From the IMG/VR virus record IMGVR_UViG_3300028800_000271, positions 1-28,209 of that record: 28,209 nucleotides of DNA. One strand, given 5' to 3'. How positions within the stretch are numbered: position 1 is the stretch's first letter; each line of letters opens with the position of its first letter. Source of the stretch: a virus. The position numbers were made by a program, and so were the translations under genes. This document shows positions 1 to 8,213 of this stretch, piece after piece. The notes below the pieces were generated by a model that saw nothing but the letters and a program-made list of their open reading frames with translations, searched no databases and was not told where the DNA came from.

Positions 1-64
1 TATTACCTCTTATATAAAATCTCTATACCATATTTATAACTATCTGCCAACACGAGATAATTAA

Positions 65-1762
65 TCACGCAATAGCCCCAAACCAGATAGCATTAAGTGT
101 ATTAACGAATGCCGGGAACTCAAAAACTTCCCATGATCCGACGAGGTTGGAAGTGGCGGATTGTTTTGAGACAGTCGCGGCTGGGGTAGTGGTGCTTAGA
201 AATCCAACTATAGTAGCACAATAAGATTGTGCTGCCCCACTGGTATGAAATGAACATGACTGTGATGAAACAGTGGTTGTCGGATTATAGAATCCACTTA
301 TTTTATCAGTTCCACCTGTTGTAAAAGGTGCATTAACAGCAGTCGTACTTGCGATAGAGGTGCTCACGGCTGCTATAATCAAATCATATGCAGCCGCCGT
401 ATTTATAGCATTAGTTGTACAAAGATTACTCGCACCTGTAGCGGTTGATAATGCACTTGCCACATCTATCGAGCCAGAATTTTTGATCCCATAAACTTCA
501 TATAATTGAACATAAGTAGTCGTGCCTGATATGGTGGAATTTACCGTTACTGATGTAATCGAGGAAGAATTAGGAAAATACCACATATCAACAAAGCCTG
601 CGGAAGTTGATGTGGCTCTAGCCCCAGGAACCTGTGTATAGGTTTGTGAAGCAGTATCAGTAACACCTGTAACTGTATTAGTAGAGCCGCTAGGAGCGCA
701 AATTACAGCAACTATAAAATTCCCGGCCACGGTGGCAGACGCAAAACTTATAGTAATACTACCAGTTGCTCCGGTATTATCGATGGATTGTACTACCGTT
801 CCTGGTGTTTGCAGTGCCACCTGTCCTTCGGCTTGGTTTAATACCGCCGTTGTGGCCGTTGTAGTATTACCTAGCCAATCAATAGCGGTATTGAAAGAAT
901 TAACAGAAGATAAAACGGTCTGATTTTGTTTAACCGCCGTCAATGTTGTAGTATTACGCTGCACCGCGCTTTTGAGAACACCAGACTTAAATTCAACAAC
1001 AGAGCAATTATAACTCTTAGCATTCGCAACCGCCGTGTTCACGTTAACGGTAAAGACCGTGGAACTAGTCAGCGACCCATACTGTTTTACTTCGGCCACA
1101 TTAGTGGTAACAACCGCCGTATTACTACCGGCATATAGGCAGATGGAATTATTAGTTACTACACTGGTAACTGCGGCGGTGTACGAGGTAACAGATAAGG
1201 CGTTTGTAGCCGCTATATTCTGTACGCTCTGGTTAAGGCAACCAGACTGAAATTCTATGACAACAAACCCAACTACCAAGGCTCCCGCTACCCCCACACG
1301 TGTTGCGGTAACTGTCGTTCCTGATAAGGTAACTATTGGGTATTCATTGATACCAGATAAGGTGGTATTGGCTGACTGCCACCCCAGAAGATGCACAGCG
1401 GTATTAGCATTCGTCACACCCGTTATTGCAGCCGTACCTGTGGATGCTAGATTGGCAATAGTGGCAGTGCCATACTGTACACTCTTAATCAGATTGGTGG
1501 TGTCGCCATCAATGATACAGCCGTTAAGCGTGACAGTACCTGTGCTTGTATTACGAGTAGCAGTGATGGTGGTAGAATTAGTCAGCGTACAATAAGCAAA
1601 ATCCTCAGCTGGATTATTCGCGACAGATGGGTTATTTCCTCCCCATAAGATAAAGGCACCAGAGCCGACTGTATTGATGGTTGCTGTAGCTGAAGTTGCT
1701 GCTGCACCAATCTTAATAGAAAACTGCTGAACACCAACTGCGGTAATATAATTAGCGGCCAT
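65..1762 (-). CDS. Repeat-built tail or surface protein
   Basis: A 565-residue Thr/Ser/Ala/Val-rich protein, last gene of the visible operon. Residues 1-320 hold three full and one partial tandem repeats of about 86 residues, ending in LIKSVQ (near 96), LNQSVQ (near 181) and LKSAVQ (near 268); shared strands include CTLTNSTTITATR, VTLSGTTVTATR and VVIEFQSG / SVVEFKSG. Residues 322-535 form a different beta-sandwich (VQSIDNTGATGSITISF, AGNFIVAVICA, VTGVTDTASQTYTQ, LYEVYGI) of a type common in bacterial and phage surface proteins with AGNxIVVxVxW and VTDSxGNTYT segments. Probably a host-contact protein, as it follows the fibre genes; receptor unknown. No signal peptide. Confidence 0.72.
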   Translation of the reverse strand: MAANYITAVGVQQFSIKIGAAATSATATINTVGSGAFILWGGNNPSVANNPAEDFAYCTLTNSTTITATRNTSTGTVTLNGCIIDGDTTNLIKSVQYGTATIANLASTGTAAITGVTNANTAVHLLGWQSANTTLSGINEYPIVTLSGTTVTATRVGVAGALVVGFVVIEFQSGCLNQSVQNIAATNALSVTSYTAAVTSVVTNNSICLYAGSNTAVVTTNVAEVKQYGSLTSSTVFTVNVNTAVANAKSYNCSVVEFKSGVLKSAVQRNTTTLTAVKQNQTVLSSVNSFNTAIDWLGNTTTATTAVLNQAEGQVALQTPGTVVQSIDNTGATGSITISFASATVAGNFIVAVICAPSGSTNTVTGVTDTASQTYTQVPGARATSTSAGFVDMWYFPNSSSITSVTVNSTISGTTTYVQLYEVYGIKNSGSIDVASALSTATGASNLCTTNAINTAAAYDLIIAAVSTSIASTTAVNAPFTTGGTDKISGFYNPTTTVSSQSCSFHTSGAAQSYCATIVGFLSTTTPAATVSKQSATSNLVGSWEVFEFPAFVNTLNAIWFGAIA

Positions 1763-1765
1763 TTA

Positions 1766-1975
1766 TCAGCCCGACAGGTCAGAATTGTCTGTTGTATTAG
1801 AAGGGGCCAGAACCGTTACTGGCGGAGTCTGACTTATATCCACCATAATATTAGTGGGGTCGCCATCATATTCAATCTGAGCGCGGCCTAAGGCAAATAA
1901 ATCGTCATCACTAACATGTACACTATTTGTGCCTGTCTGAGAGCCGTCAGTTAATGAATATTGAATCCAAACCAT
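1766..1975 (-). CDS. Hypothetical 69-residue protein between fibre genes
   Basis: A short acidic protein: MVWIQYSLTDGSQTGTNSVH, then DDDLFALGRAQIEYDGDPTNI, and PPVTVLAPSN. No family recognised. TAGGAG lies 8 bases before the ATG, and the stop is 3 bases before the next gene's start, so it is clearly part of the fibre operon. It may be an adaptor or chaperone for the 565-residue protein, inferred from position only. Confidence 0.65.
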   Translation of the reverse strand: MVWIQYSLTDGSQTGTNSVHVSDDDLFALGRAQIEYDGDPTNIMVDISQTPPVTVLAPSNTTDNSDLSG

Positions 1976-1985
1976 ATAATTTCTC

Positions 1986-4900
1986 CTATATTAGAAATCC
2001 AGTATTTGCCACGCCGTAGACATTGATATTATCGTATAAGAAGCTGGCTATATCGATACCGCCTGATATGCTTGAGAGAGTAGGTATTATCCCACCTGGC
2101 CATAGTACTGTACCGGGGTAATTATAAGAAAATCCTGTTCCAGAACTCTGTGTAGAAACAACCGTCAAGCGCCCTCCATTAGCCGGGAGCGTAAAACCAA
2201 GTGTACATGCCCCACTAATGGTCACGGATTGAATATTCCCATTTGCCCATTTAAGAGAGGGATTTCCTGTTCCAGAGTTACCATTAGCGAATATCCCGAA
2301 TTCTATGCATCCCGTGCTGATAAGCGAGCTAATACCGCCAGAAACCGCACTTGTCTGGGTTGCTGTCCATGTATTCGCATGTCCGACATTAAGACTAGCT
2401 GTTACACTTCCCGTCTGCGGAGTAATAGTGAGAGATCCGCCATCAGTATTAGAGACGGAACTCACACCACCCGCACCACCGCTAGAAGAAATGCCGATAA
2501 TCCCTGAGCCATTGGTAATCGTTATGTTTGCTCCTGCCGAAATGGCAGATGGTGTAAGTGTCCCACCAGAATTGCCAACAAGAATTTGTCCTGATGTATA
2601 AGTAGTATTGCCAGTGCCGCCTTGAGAGGATGAGGCTGTTCCACCAATCAAGTTGAACTGGTAATCATTCCAATTGGCGGTTACTGCACCAGTCCTAGAA
2701 AACACACTAGATACAGCCCCGCCACCAGCCGTAGCTGTTAATATGCCACCAGAGAGACTAAGATTGCTTCCAATCGATACATCAGAAAATACTCCGCTGC
2801 TGTTATACCCGGCTAGTGTATTAGCTACAGAAGTCCCCATGCTAAGCGTAATAGCAGAGCCGAGCGCGACACTCCCACCTCCTGCCAATCCTGTTTGAGC
2901 GCCTATTGTTATCGCTGAATTCGCAAGAGCAGCATTAGGGACAGCCTCATATGTTACCTGATTTGTCCCAGTCACCACCGGCACTGTGTTTGTTCCAGGA
3001 GAAGCAGGGTATGCTACGGAATTAACTGCTGTATTAACCATTGCTCCCGTACTGGCAAGACTAGAATCACCAGTAAGAACTTTGAATGCGGGATCGGCAT
3101 TGCCTTGATCTATTAATATTCTCGCCGCTGTACCAGTTGTGGCAAACGATACTGCCGAAACACCTTCTCCCAATAACACGGCATGAGCAGTCAAGGTTTG
3201 TAATCCAGTCCCGCCCTGAGAAGCGGAAGCTGTGCCGCCAACCAAATTGAATTGATAATCGTTCCAGTTAGCGGTTATCGCACCGGTTCGCCCAAAAACG
3301 CTAGAAACGGGCGATGAACCGACCGTACCGTTCAATATGCCTCCAGAAAGACTTAAATTACTTCCGATAGAAACATCGGAGAATACTCCAGATGAATTAT
3401 ATCCCGCGAGCGTGTTTGCAATACTATCGGCCATCCCAATAGTAATTGACGAGCCAAGCGCAACTGTCCCTCCGCCTGTCACGCCACTTACACCTGAGAC
3501 TGTTACAGAATTACTTGTCAACGAGAGTGTCGTTGATCCGCCCAATGCTACAGAGCCGCCACCAGTCAAGCCGGTCCCAGCTCCGACTGTTATAGCAGAA
3601 TTAAGTAAAGCGGCATTCGGGACCTGTTCATATGTTACTGTGTTAGAACTTGTAACCACAGGAACGGTATTTGTAGAAGGGGACGAAGGATAAGTGACGC
3701 CATGTACAGCAAGTACAGTATGCGCTCCAGTGGATACTACGCTAACATCTCCAGTCACCACCTCGAAAGCAGGGTCTACCCCTCCTTGGTCAATTAAGAT
3801 ACGACCCGCAATGCCCGTTGTCGCTGCACCAATACCAGTAACAGCGCCTTCACCAAGTAACACACTATGCGCCGGAAGGGTTGTCTGACCAGTGCCACCT
3901 TGAGAAACAGATGCCGTGCCGCCAATTAAATTAAACTGATAATCGTTCCAATTGGCGACAACAATACCTGTCCGTCCGAATACACTAGAAATGGCACCTG
4001 TGCCAGCCGTTGCCGTTAGAGTGCCTCCGATTAAACTAAGATTACTGCCTATGGCCACATCCGCGAATACTCCGCTATTGTTGTATCCAGCCAATGTATT
4101 GGCCGTGCTAGTATTCATACTCAAAGTGATAGCAGATCCGAGAGCAACACTTCCTCCTCCAGATAAGCCGGTTTGAGCACCTATGGTAATCGCGGAATTA
4201 GCAAGTAACGCATTTGAAAGTGGAGTGAATCCAGATACTAAAGAACCAGAAGCCAATGCGCCAACTGTGGTTAAGGAAGATGCCGTAACATTTGATGCGA
4301 GTGTTGTGCCAGTAAGAGTGCCAGCAGGAGCAATAACTGCATTCCCCGCCGCAGCAGTTATTAATCCCTTGCCATTAACAGTAAAGTTAGGGATTGACGT
4401 GGAGGAGCCGAAAGAACCAGTATTGGTATTGACTGTAGCGAGTGTTATTGCCCCAGTAGCTGCGATAACAGCATCTCCAGACATAACTTCAAACGCCGGA
4501 TCAGCGACCCCTTGGTCAATTAGTAAACGTCCAGCCGTCCCAGTCGTCGCCGCACTTATATTCCCTATTCCCTCTCCAAGTAAAACGCCATGTGCTGGCA
4601 ATGTTTGAACCCCAGTGCCACCCTGTGATACGGAAGCAACACCGGAGATAAGATTGAAAGCATAATCCGCATAATTGGCTACAACAGCACCAATTCTTCC
4701 AAAAACACTTGTAACGGGCGCTGGACCTACTGTGCCATTCAAGATACCACCTGAGAGGCTTAGATTACTGCCAAGCGAGACATCGCTAAATACACCCGAC
4801 GAATTATATCCGGCCAATGTGTTTGCGGTATTCCCTGCCATTCCTAGCGTAATCGCAGAGCCAAGCGCCACAACACCACCGCCCGTAACGCCGGAAACAC

Positions 4901-5330
4901 CACTTACAGTGAGTGAATTACTGGCTAGTAATGATGTTGCTATCCCACCCGATGCAACAGCACTAATTGCTGTGCCGTTGCCCTGCAAGATGCCTGTGAT
5001 AGTAGTTTTTGCAGTAATAGCTGGATTGACTGTTGGATTTGTAATGGAGAAAGCGAACCCATTTGCCGTCACGCCAGAAACACTTGTTACGGTTCCGGCA
5101 CCTCCTGCAACAGAACTGATAACGCCGCTGCCATTGATAGTTATAGTTACATTGTCAGGCTCAACAATGCCGGGAGTAGAAGCCGTTGCTAGAACAGCAT
5201 CAATATTTGTAGTCGGGCCGGTAGGATTTGTGACGGTGATTGTACCGCCAGATGAGGTAATATTACTGACGGTCCCTCCAGCTGTACCTCCACCTGTACC
5301 TGCCGCAAGAGCAGAGGACTTATGAACCAT
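1986..5330 (-). CDS. Large repeat-rich tail fibre
   Basis: A 1114-residue fibre, rich in Gly, Ser, Thr and Ala. It contains four copies of a unit of about 200-240 residues, each with a VFGRTGAV-like turn (near residues 207, 447, 676 and 876; the last is VFSRTG), a short WNDYQFNL strand, SQGGTG and, in three copies, LLxEG and ILIDQG...DPAF. Between copies lie NTLAGYNSSGVFSDV and SLSGGxL strands. VFGRTGAV and SQGGTG are common in phage fibre shafts. The C-terminal region after about residue 985 (NTWTATQT, then NYPGTVLWPGGIIPTLSS, SFLYDNINVYGVANTGF) is a fibre-tip fold shared by many phages. The unit peptides are conserved while codons differ. Start has AGGA 8 bases upstream. Confidence 0.88.
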   Translation of the reverse strand: MVHKSSALAAGTGGGTAGGTVSNITSSGGTITVTNPTGPTTNIDAVLATASTPGIVEPDNVTITINGSGVISSVAGGAGTVTSVSGVTANGFAFSITNPTVNPAITAKTTITGILQGNGTAISAVASGGIATSLLASNSLTVSGVSGVTGGGVVALGSAITLGMAGNTANTLAGYNSSGVFSDVSLGSNLSLSGGILNGTVGPAPVTSVFGRIGAVVANYADYAFNLISGVASVSQGGTGVQTLPAHGVLLGEGIGNISAATTGTAGRLLIDQGVADPAFEVMSGDAVIAATGAITLATVNTNTGSFGSSTSIPNFTVNGKGLITAAAGNAVIAPAGTLTGTTLASNVTASSLTTVGALASGSLVSGFTPLSNALLANSAITIGAQTGLSGGGSVALGSAITLSMNTSTANTLAGYNNSGVFADVAIGSNLSLIGGTLTATAGTGAISSVFGRTGIVVANWNDYQFNLIGGTASVSQGGTGQTTLPAHSVLLGEGAVTGIGAATTGIAGRILIDQGGVDPAFEVVTGDVSVVSTGAHTVLAVHGVTYPSSPSTNTVPVVTSSNTVTYEQVPNAALLNSAITVGAGTGLTGGGSVALGGSTTLSLTSNSVTVSGVSGVTGGGTVALGSSITIGMADSIANTLAGYNSSGVFSDVSIGSNLSLSGGILNGTVGSSPVSSVFGRTGAITANWNDYQFNLVGGTASASQGGTGLQTLTAHAVLLGEGVSAVSFATTGTAARILIDQGNADPAFKVLTGDSSLASTGAMVNTAVNSVAYPASPGTNTVPVVTGTNQVTYEAVPNAALANSAITIGAQTGLAGGGSVALGSAITLSMGTSVANTLAGYNSSGVFSDVSIGSNLSLSGGILTATAGGGAVSSVFSRTGAVTANWNDYQFNLIGGTASSSQGGTGNTTYTSGQILVGNSGGTLTPSAISAGANITITNGSGIIGISSSGGAGGVSSVSNTDGGSLTITPQTGSVTASLNVGHANTWTATQTSAVSGGISSLISTGCIEFGIFANGNSGTGNPSLKWANGNIQSVTISGACTLGFTLPANGGRLTVVSTQSSGTGFSYNYPGTVLWPGGIIPTLSSISGGIDIASFLYDNINVYGVANTGFLI

Positions 5331-5339
5331 GCTGGCATC

Positions 5340-5900
5340 CTAGAAATTTGCTACTTGTTGCCTTATACGCTCCGCTTTTCCTTTTAATGTCGCTTCCCAC
5401 TCTTTAAGTCGCGCTTCTTCTGCAACAAGTTTCTTCCCGATTTCTATATTAATATTCTCAGCGGTTTTTACAGATGCTATATCCGCTTGATGCTGGCGTT
5501 CATACTCAGCCTTTACTGTGGCCAATCCTTTTAATTCTTCTCCATGTCGGATTTCTGAGTCCGTCAATGCCTTCTGCCTCGCATCCAAGGATGCAGAGAA
5601 ATTTTCTAATCTGGTATTTTCAGAAGCGAGATGTTTAGAGAAATCACTTACTGCTTTTTCATGAGCTATTTTATTAATAGCAAGTTCATTTTCGCGTTGC
5701 TGTAAATTTTCTGCTAATGATTCATGCTTCGTAATATAAGCCCTCGCCTCAGAAACACGCGCCTCTTCTGCTTGAGTAAGTTGCATCTGTTTGCGTGTTT
5801 CATCGCCAGCCGCTGCGATATCTTTGGCATTAAGATTGGCCAGAGAAAGAAGTTTCTCTAATCCATCCGCCTGCTTTGCTAATCCTGTTGCCGCGCTCAT
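5340..5900 (-). CDS. Coiled-coil protein of the tail-fibre cluster
   Basis: A 186-residue, almost entirely helical protein. From about residue 35 onward heptad-like charged and hydrophobic residues run on (EEARVSEARAYITKHESL, ENLQQRENELAINKIAHEKA, ASENTRLENFSASLDARQKAL), ending KAERIRQQVANF. No signal peptide or membrane span. Such coiled coils can trimerise fibres or act as assembly factors; nothing identifies which. It lies between two structural genes, with AGGAGAAAATT before its ATG, and ends 9 bases before the start of the large repeat fibre, suggesting a partner of that fibre. Confidence 0.68.
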   Translation of the reverse strand: MSAATGLAKQADGLEKLLSLANLNAKDIAAAGDETRKQMQLTQAEEARVSEARAYITKHESLAENLQQRENELAINKIAHEKAVSDFSKHLASENTRLENFSASLDARQKALTDSEIRHGEELKGLATVKAEYERQHQADIASVKTAENINIEIGKKLVAEEARLKEWEATLKGKAERIRQQVANF

Positions 5901-5909
5901 AATTTTCTC

Positions 5910-6356
5910 CTACTGGCCGTAACCTATTGAAAATTCGACTTTATCTGAAATTCCGCTCGGCGTTATCACCGAAATTACATTTGTTCCAGCAAAGTAATCC
6001 TGCGTAAGAACAGCGCCAGCAGGCAGGGAATCACAGTTAGAAATTGAATATGAGAAAGCATTGCCCTGTCCCGCATTAAATAACTGCGTGGCAAATGATG
6101 GGTTTGTGGTAGAGGCAACTGCTGCTACTGCGCCGCCAGACGCAGCTGAATTGCTACAGCAAACATAGGCTGTATTGCCAGCAGAGCCATCATTGAAGAA
6201 TTTAATTGTTACTGGCTGACCACCCGATAGGTTGGTGAACCCAATAGAAGTTGCCGATGCCTGGGCTACAATGAAACCTGATTGCAGCGCCACAAAGTTA
6301 TCAGCAGTATTCCTCTGCGATAATTGGCTTGGTCTGGGAGGGGGTGCGAATGCCAT
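5910..6356 (-). CDS. Small beta-rich protein of the tail-fibre cluster
   Basis: A 148-residue protein with a Pro-rich start (MAFAPPPRPSQLSQRN) and a probable beta-sandwich (FIVAQASATSIGFTNLSGGQPVTIKFFNDG, NTAYVCCSN, FSYSISNCDSLPAGAVLTQDYF). No family recognised. Four cysteines cluster in the middle (CC near residue 67 and one near 108 among them), unusual for a cytoplasmic phage protein but not proof of disulphides. TAGGAGAAT precedes the ATG. It may be a minor tail-tip or fibre-associated protein, given the flanking genes. Confidence 0.62.
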   Translation of the reverse strand: MAFAPPPRPSQLSQRNTADNFVALQSGFIVAQASATSIGFTNLSGGQPVTIKFFNDGSAGNTAYVCCSNSAASGGAVAAVASTTNPSFATQLFNAGQGNAFSYSISNCDSLPAGAVLTQDYFAGTNVISVITPSGISDKVEFSIGYGQ

Positions 6357-6365
6357 GTAATTCTC

Positions 6366-6545
6366 CTATGAGCTTTTCTGAGAAGCGGTTTGTATTGCAG
6401 TTATAAACGCCGTTATTCTTTCATCACTATCATCGACCCATCCAACATACCCCGTAACATTAGGGTCAGTCTGAGGCATATTAAAAATGCCGGTAATAGG
6501 ACTTACATCTGGCTGAGTATAATCTTTCACTGAAATATATGGCAT
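6366..6545 (-). CDS. Hypothetical 59-residue protein in tail-fibre cluster
   Basis: A short acidic protein beginning MPYISVKDYTQPDVSPIT and ending in a helix (RITAFITAIQTASQKSS). I set the start at 6545 because it overlaps the tail-fibre stop as TAATG and has CGGAG 7 bases upstream. An in-frame ATG 39 bases earlier would add residues that lie inside the fibre gene. No family recognised. Its position between fibre genes suggests a tail accessory or chaperone, without direct evidence. Confidence 0.62.
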   Translation of the reverse strand: MPYISVKDYTQPDVSPITGIFNMPQTDPNVTGYVGWVDDSDERITAFITAIQTASQKSS

Positions 6546-8104
6546 TAATTTCTCCGAGGGTCTATCCACCCTTTTGTTACCCAATAAAGGTCGACAGAAG
6601 TTGTTGTTGCCCTAGCACCTATCTGACCTGATGTATTGGTGCGAATATTACCATCCCTTATCGATGATAAGAACGGCACATTCGAGCCAACAGTAGTAAT
6701 AATATCAGCACCAGGCGCTGTAGTCCATACATTGCCAGCAGAACCTGTAGGAGCTAAGTCAGCCTCATCGCCACCTGTTAATATGATAGTACCGCCTGCT
6801 GTGCCATTCGCACGATAAAGTGGTTTAACCTTAATGCCAGATGGGGCGCTTATATTGAAGGCTGTTCTGACGGTCCCAAGACTCGTAGTGGTTATATCCA
6901 GAATAGGAACTTGGTAGTATATCTCTAGAGCGCCCCCCTCGATCTCGTTGGATGATGTCCCGCCGCTCATAAGAACTCCACTGGCGGCTGTTACTAAACT
7001 AAATACCCGTCTAACATAAGTGTTATACCCAGCAGGCGCACTAGCGGCGGGCAGTGGATAACTTGAGTTCGGGACAGCATATGAACCCGTCCCTGTATTG
7101 CCTTGGCATATATACCAATGCACTGTGGCATTAGTTGGCAGCGAAGTGCCTCCTAAGTATCCATTTATAGTATTACCGTTACTGACGGCCCAATTATATC
7201 CCGCCGAGGAAATTACTACTGAATTTGTAGAATCCGTTGCTGATCCTATACCAACAGTACAAACAGCTGAGGCAGCAGAAGCGCCTCCAACACTAGTTGG
7301 TTGGCACCCGGTTATATTAGTAATTAGCGGGGCAACAGAGCCAAAAGATAATGCAGTGATATTACCTGTAGGCCCTCTTCCTAGAACAGTGCTCGCACCT
7401 AAAGTAAGCGCAATAGGAGCCGCGCTTGTGGCACTAGTATTCGTTAAAACAGTATTAGGCCCTTCTGAGCCGAATGATGTAGTAATCCCGGTTGTGCCGT
7501 TGCCGGTGATTGCCCCTGAAAGTGTAATAGGTTGATTAGTTGATGGGACAACCGCAAGAACTGATACCGTCCAATCGCCTGCTGATAAATCTGTCGCCCA
7601 TACACCTGAAATATTACCAATGGCACAGACATAGTAATTCAGCGTATCACTACCATTAGCGCCATCCTGTACGATATCGCCCACATTATATGCCGTGTTA
7701 GTCTGCCACGTTCCACGAAATTGACTAGTACGAGAGGAAACCTGCTGAATTTGCATCTCTAACAAGTCAAGCGCTTGCTCTGTTACCTGCGCGTAATAGT
7801 TTCCTTGGTTCTGCACCGATGTGGCCTGTGTAAGAGGCAGCGTGCGCTGAACCAGAAGTGACGTTCCTGCCGCAGGTGTGGAATTCAGCGTTACTGTACC
7901 ACCAACCCCCCATAATTGATTGGGATTTGCAGCGTTAAGACTAAGTGTGTATTGTGAAGATAGTAATGTAGTGGCAATATTATTCGATGCAATCGACGTG
8001 ACAGATATATCCGCAGCAGATACGCCTATAAAATTGAAAGAAAATGGGCCAACAGACCCATTAGTAGCAAGTTCAATAGAAGAATTTTGCGTAGAGACGG
8101 TCAA
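6545..8104 (-). CDS. Tail fibre with T7-type virion-anchoring N-terminus
   Basis: A 519-residue protein. Residues 1-125 follow the T7 tail-fibre N-terminal pattern: FSFNFIGVSAADISV, then LLSSQYTLSLN, TVTLNSTPAAGTSLLVQRTLPLTQ, NQGNYYAQVTEQALDLLEMQIQ, closely like the family's ALDxLTxxIQQL ending. This domain docks fibres to the tail. Residues 130-180 hold a short aromatic-rich module (FRGTWQTNTAYNVGDIV, YYVC, SGVWATDLSAGDW) like small carbohydrate-binding modules on phage and chitinase proteins. The rest is a receptor-side region without a recognised enzyme. The start must be TTG at 8104: no in-frame ATG occurs before residue 117, a TAG lies two codons upstream, and GGAG sits 7 bases before the TTG. 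Stop overlaps the next ATG as TAATG. Confidence 0.82.
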   Translation of the reverse strand: MTVSTQNSSIELATNGSVGPFSFNFIGVSAADISVTSIASNNIATTLLSSQYTLSLNAANPNQLWGVGGTVTLNSTPAAGTSLLVQRTLPLTQATSVQNQGNYYAQVTEQALDLLEMQIQQVSSRTSQFRGTWQTNTAYNVGDIVQDGANGSDTLNYYVCAIGNISGVWATDLSAGDWTVSVLAVVPSTNQPITLSGAITGNGTTGITTSFGSEGPNTVLTNTSATSAAPIALTLGASTVLGRGPTGNITALSFGSVAPLITNITGCQPTSVGGASAASAVCTVGIGSATDSTNSVVISSAGYNWAVSNGNTINGYLGGTSLPTNATVHWYICQGNTGTGSYAVPNSSYPLPAASAPAGYNTYVRRVFSLVTAASGVLMSGGTSSNEIEGGALEIYYQVPILDITTTSLGTVRTAFNISAPSGIKVKPLYRANGTAGGTIILTGGDEADLAPTGSAGNVWTTAPGADIITTVGSNVPFLSSIRDGNIRTNTSGQIGARATTTSVDLYWVTKGWIDPRRN

Positions 8105-8213
8105 CGACTAGCTCCGAAATGGGGTTTTCCTTTTGCAGGATACCATTTAACCCATTGAATATCAAGATAATGCTAATTGTACAATATGATAGCGTACAGT
8201 GTTGCGGGGAGCA
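8105..8213. promoter_or_regulatory. Intergenic gap between ejection and tail-fibre genes, with palindrome
   Basis: The longest non-coding gap within the minus-strand gene run, 109 bases. It holds the perfect palindrome ATTGTACAAT at 8176-8185 and the candidate promoter listed separately. The word TACAATATG (8180-8188) also occurs in the intergenic dyad at 24686. No strong GC-rich hairpin plus T-run is seen; one weak stem (TCCT/AGGA, outer GGT/ACC) covers 8122-8144. Confidence 0.45.
8137..8165 (-). promoter_or_regulatory. Candidate sigma-70-type promoter for the tail-fibre genes
   Basis: On the minus strand the gap carries TTGATA at 8165-8160 (five of six matches to TTGACA), a 17-base spacer, and TATCCT at 8142-8137 (four of six matches to TATAAT). 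This would start transcription around 8130, about 25 bases before the TTG start of the tail-fibre gene. Spacing is optimal, but the -10 is weak. It would give the host-contact genes their own transcription unit. Inference from sequence only. Confidence 0.4.

Noticed and set aside
1-64. Left-edge stretch after the 565-residue gene
   Set aside because: AT-rich, no start, hairpin or clear promoter seen; too short to call.
4675-5325. Long plus-strand open frame of about 216 codons opposite the large fibre
   Set aside because: Composition is Pro/Val/Ala, the usual mirror of Gly/Thr/Asn-rich fibre codons. No ribosome-binding site or family match, and similar mirror frames occur along the whole fibre (2305-4608).
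6546-6584. Longer start at 6584 for the 59-residue protein
   Set aside because: The extra residues lie inside the tail-fibre gene, and the TAATG start at 6545 has a well-placed CGGAG.
8122-8144. Weak hairpin as terminator after the ejection protein
   Set aside because: Short stem with a bulge, no T-run, and it overlaps the candidate promoter's -10.
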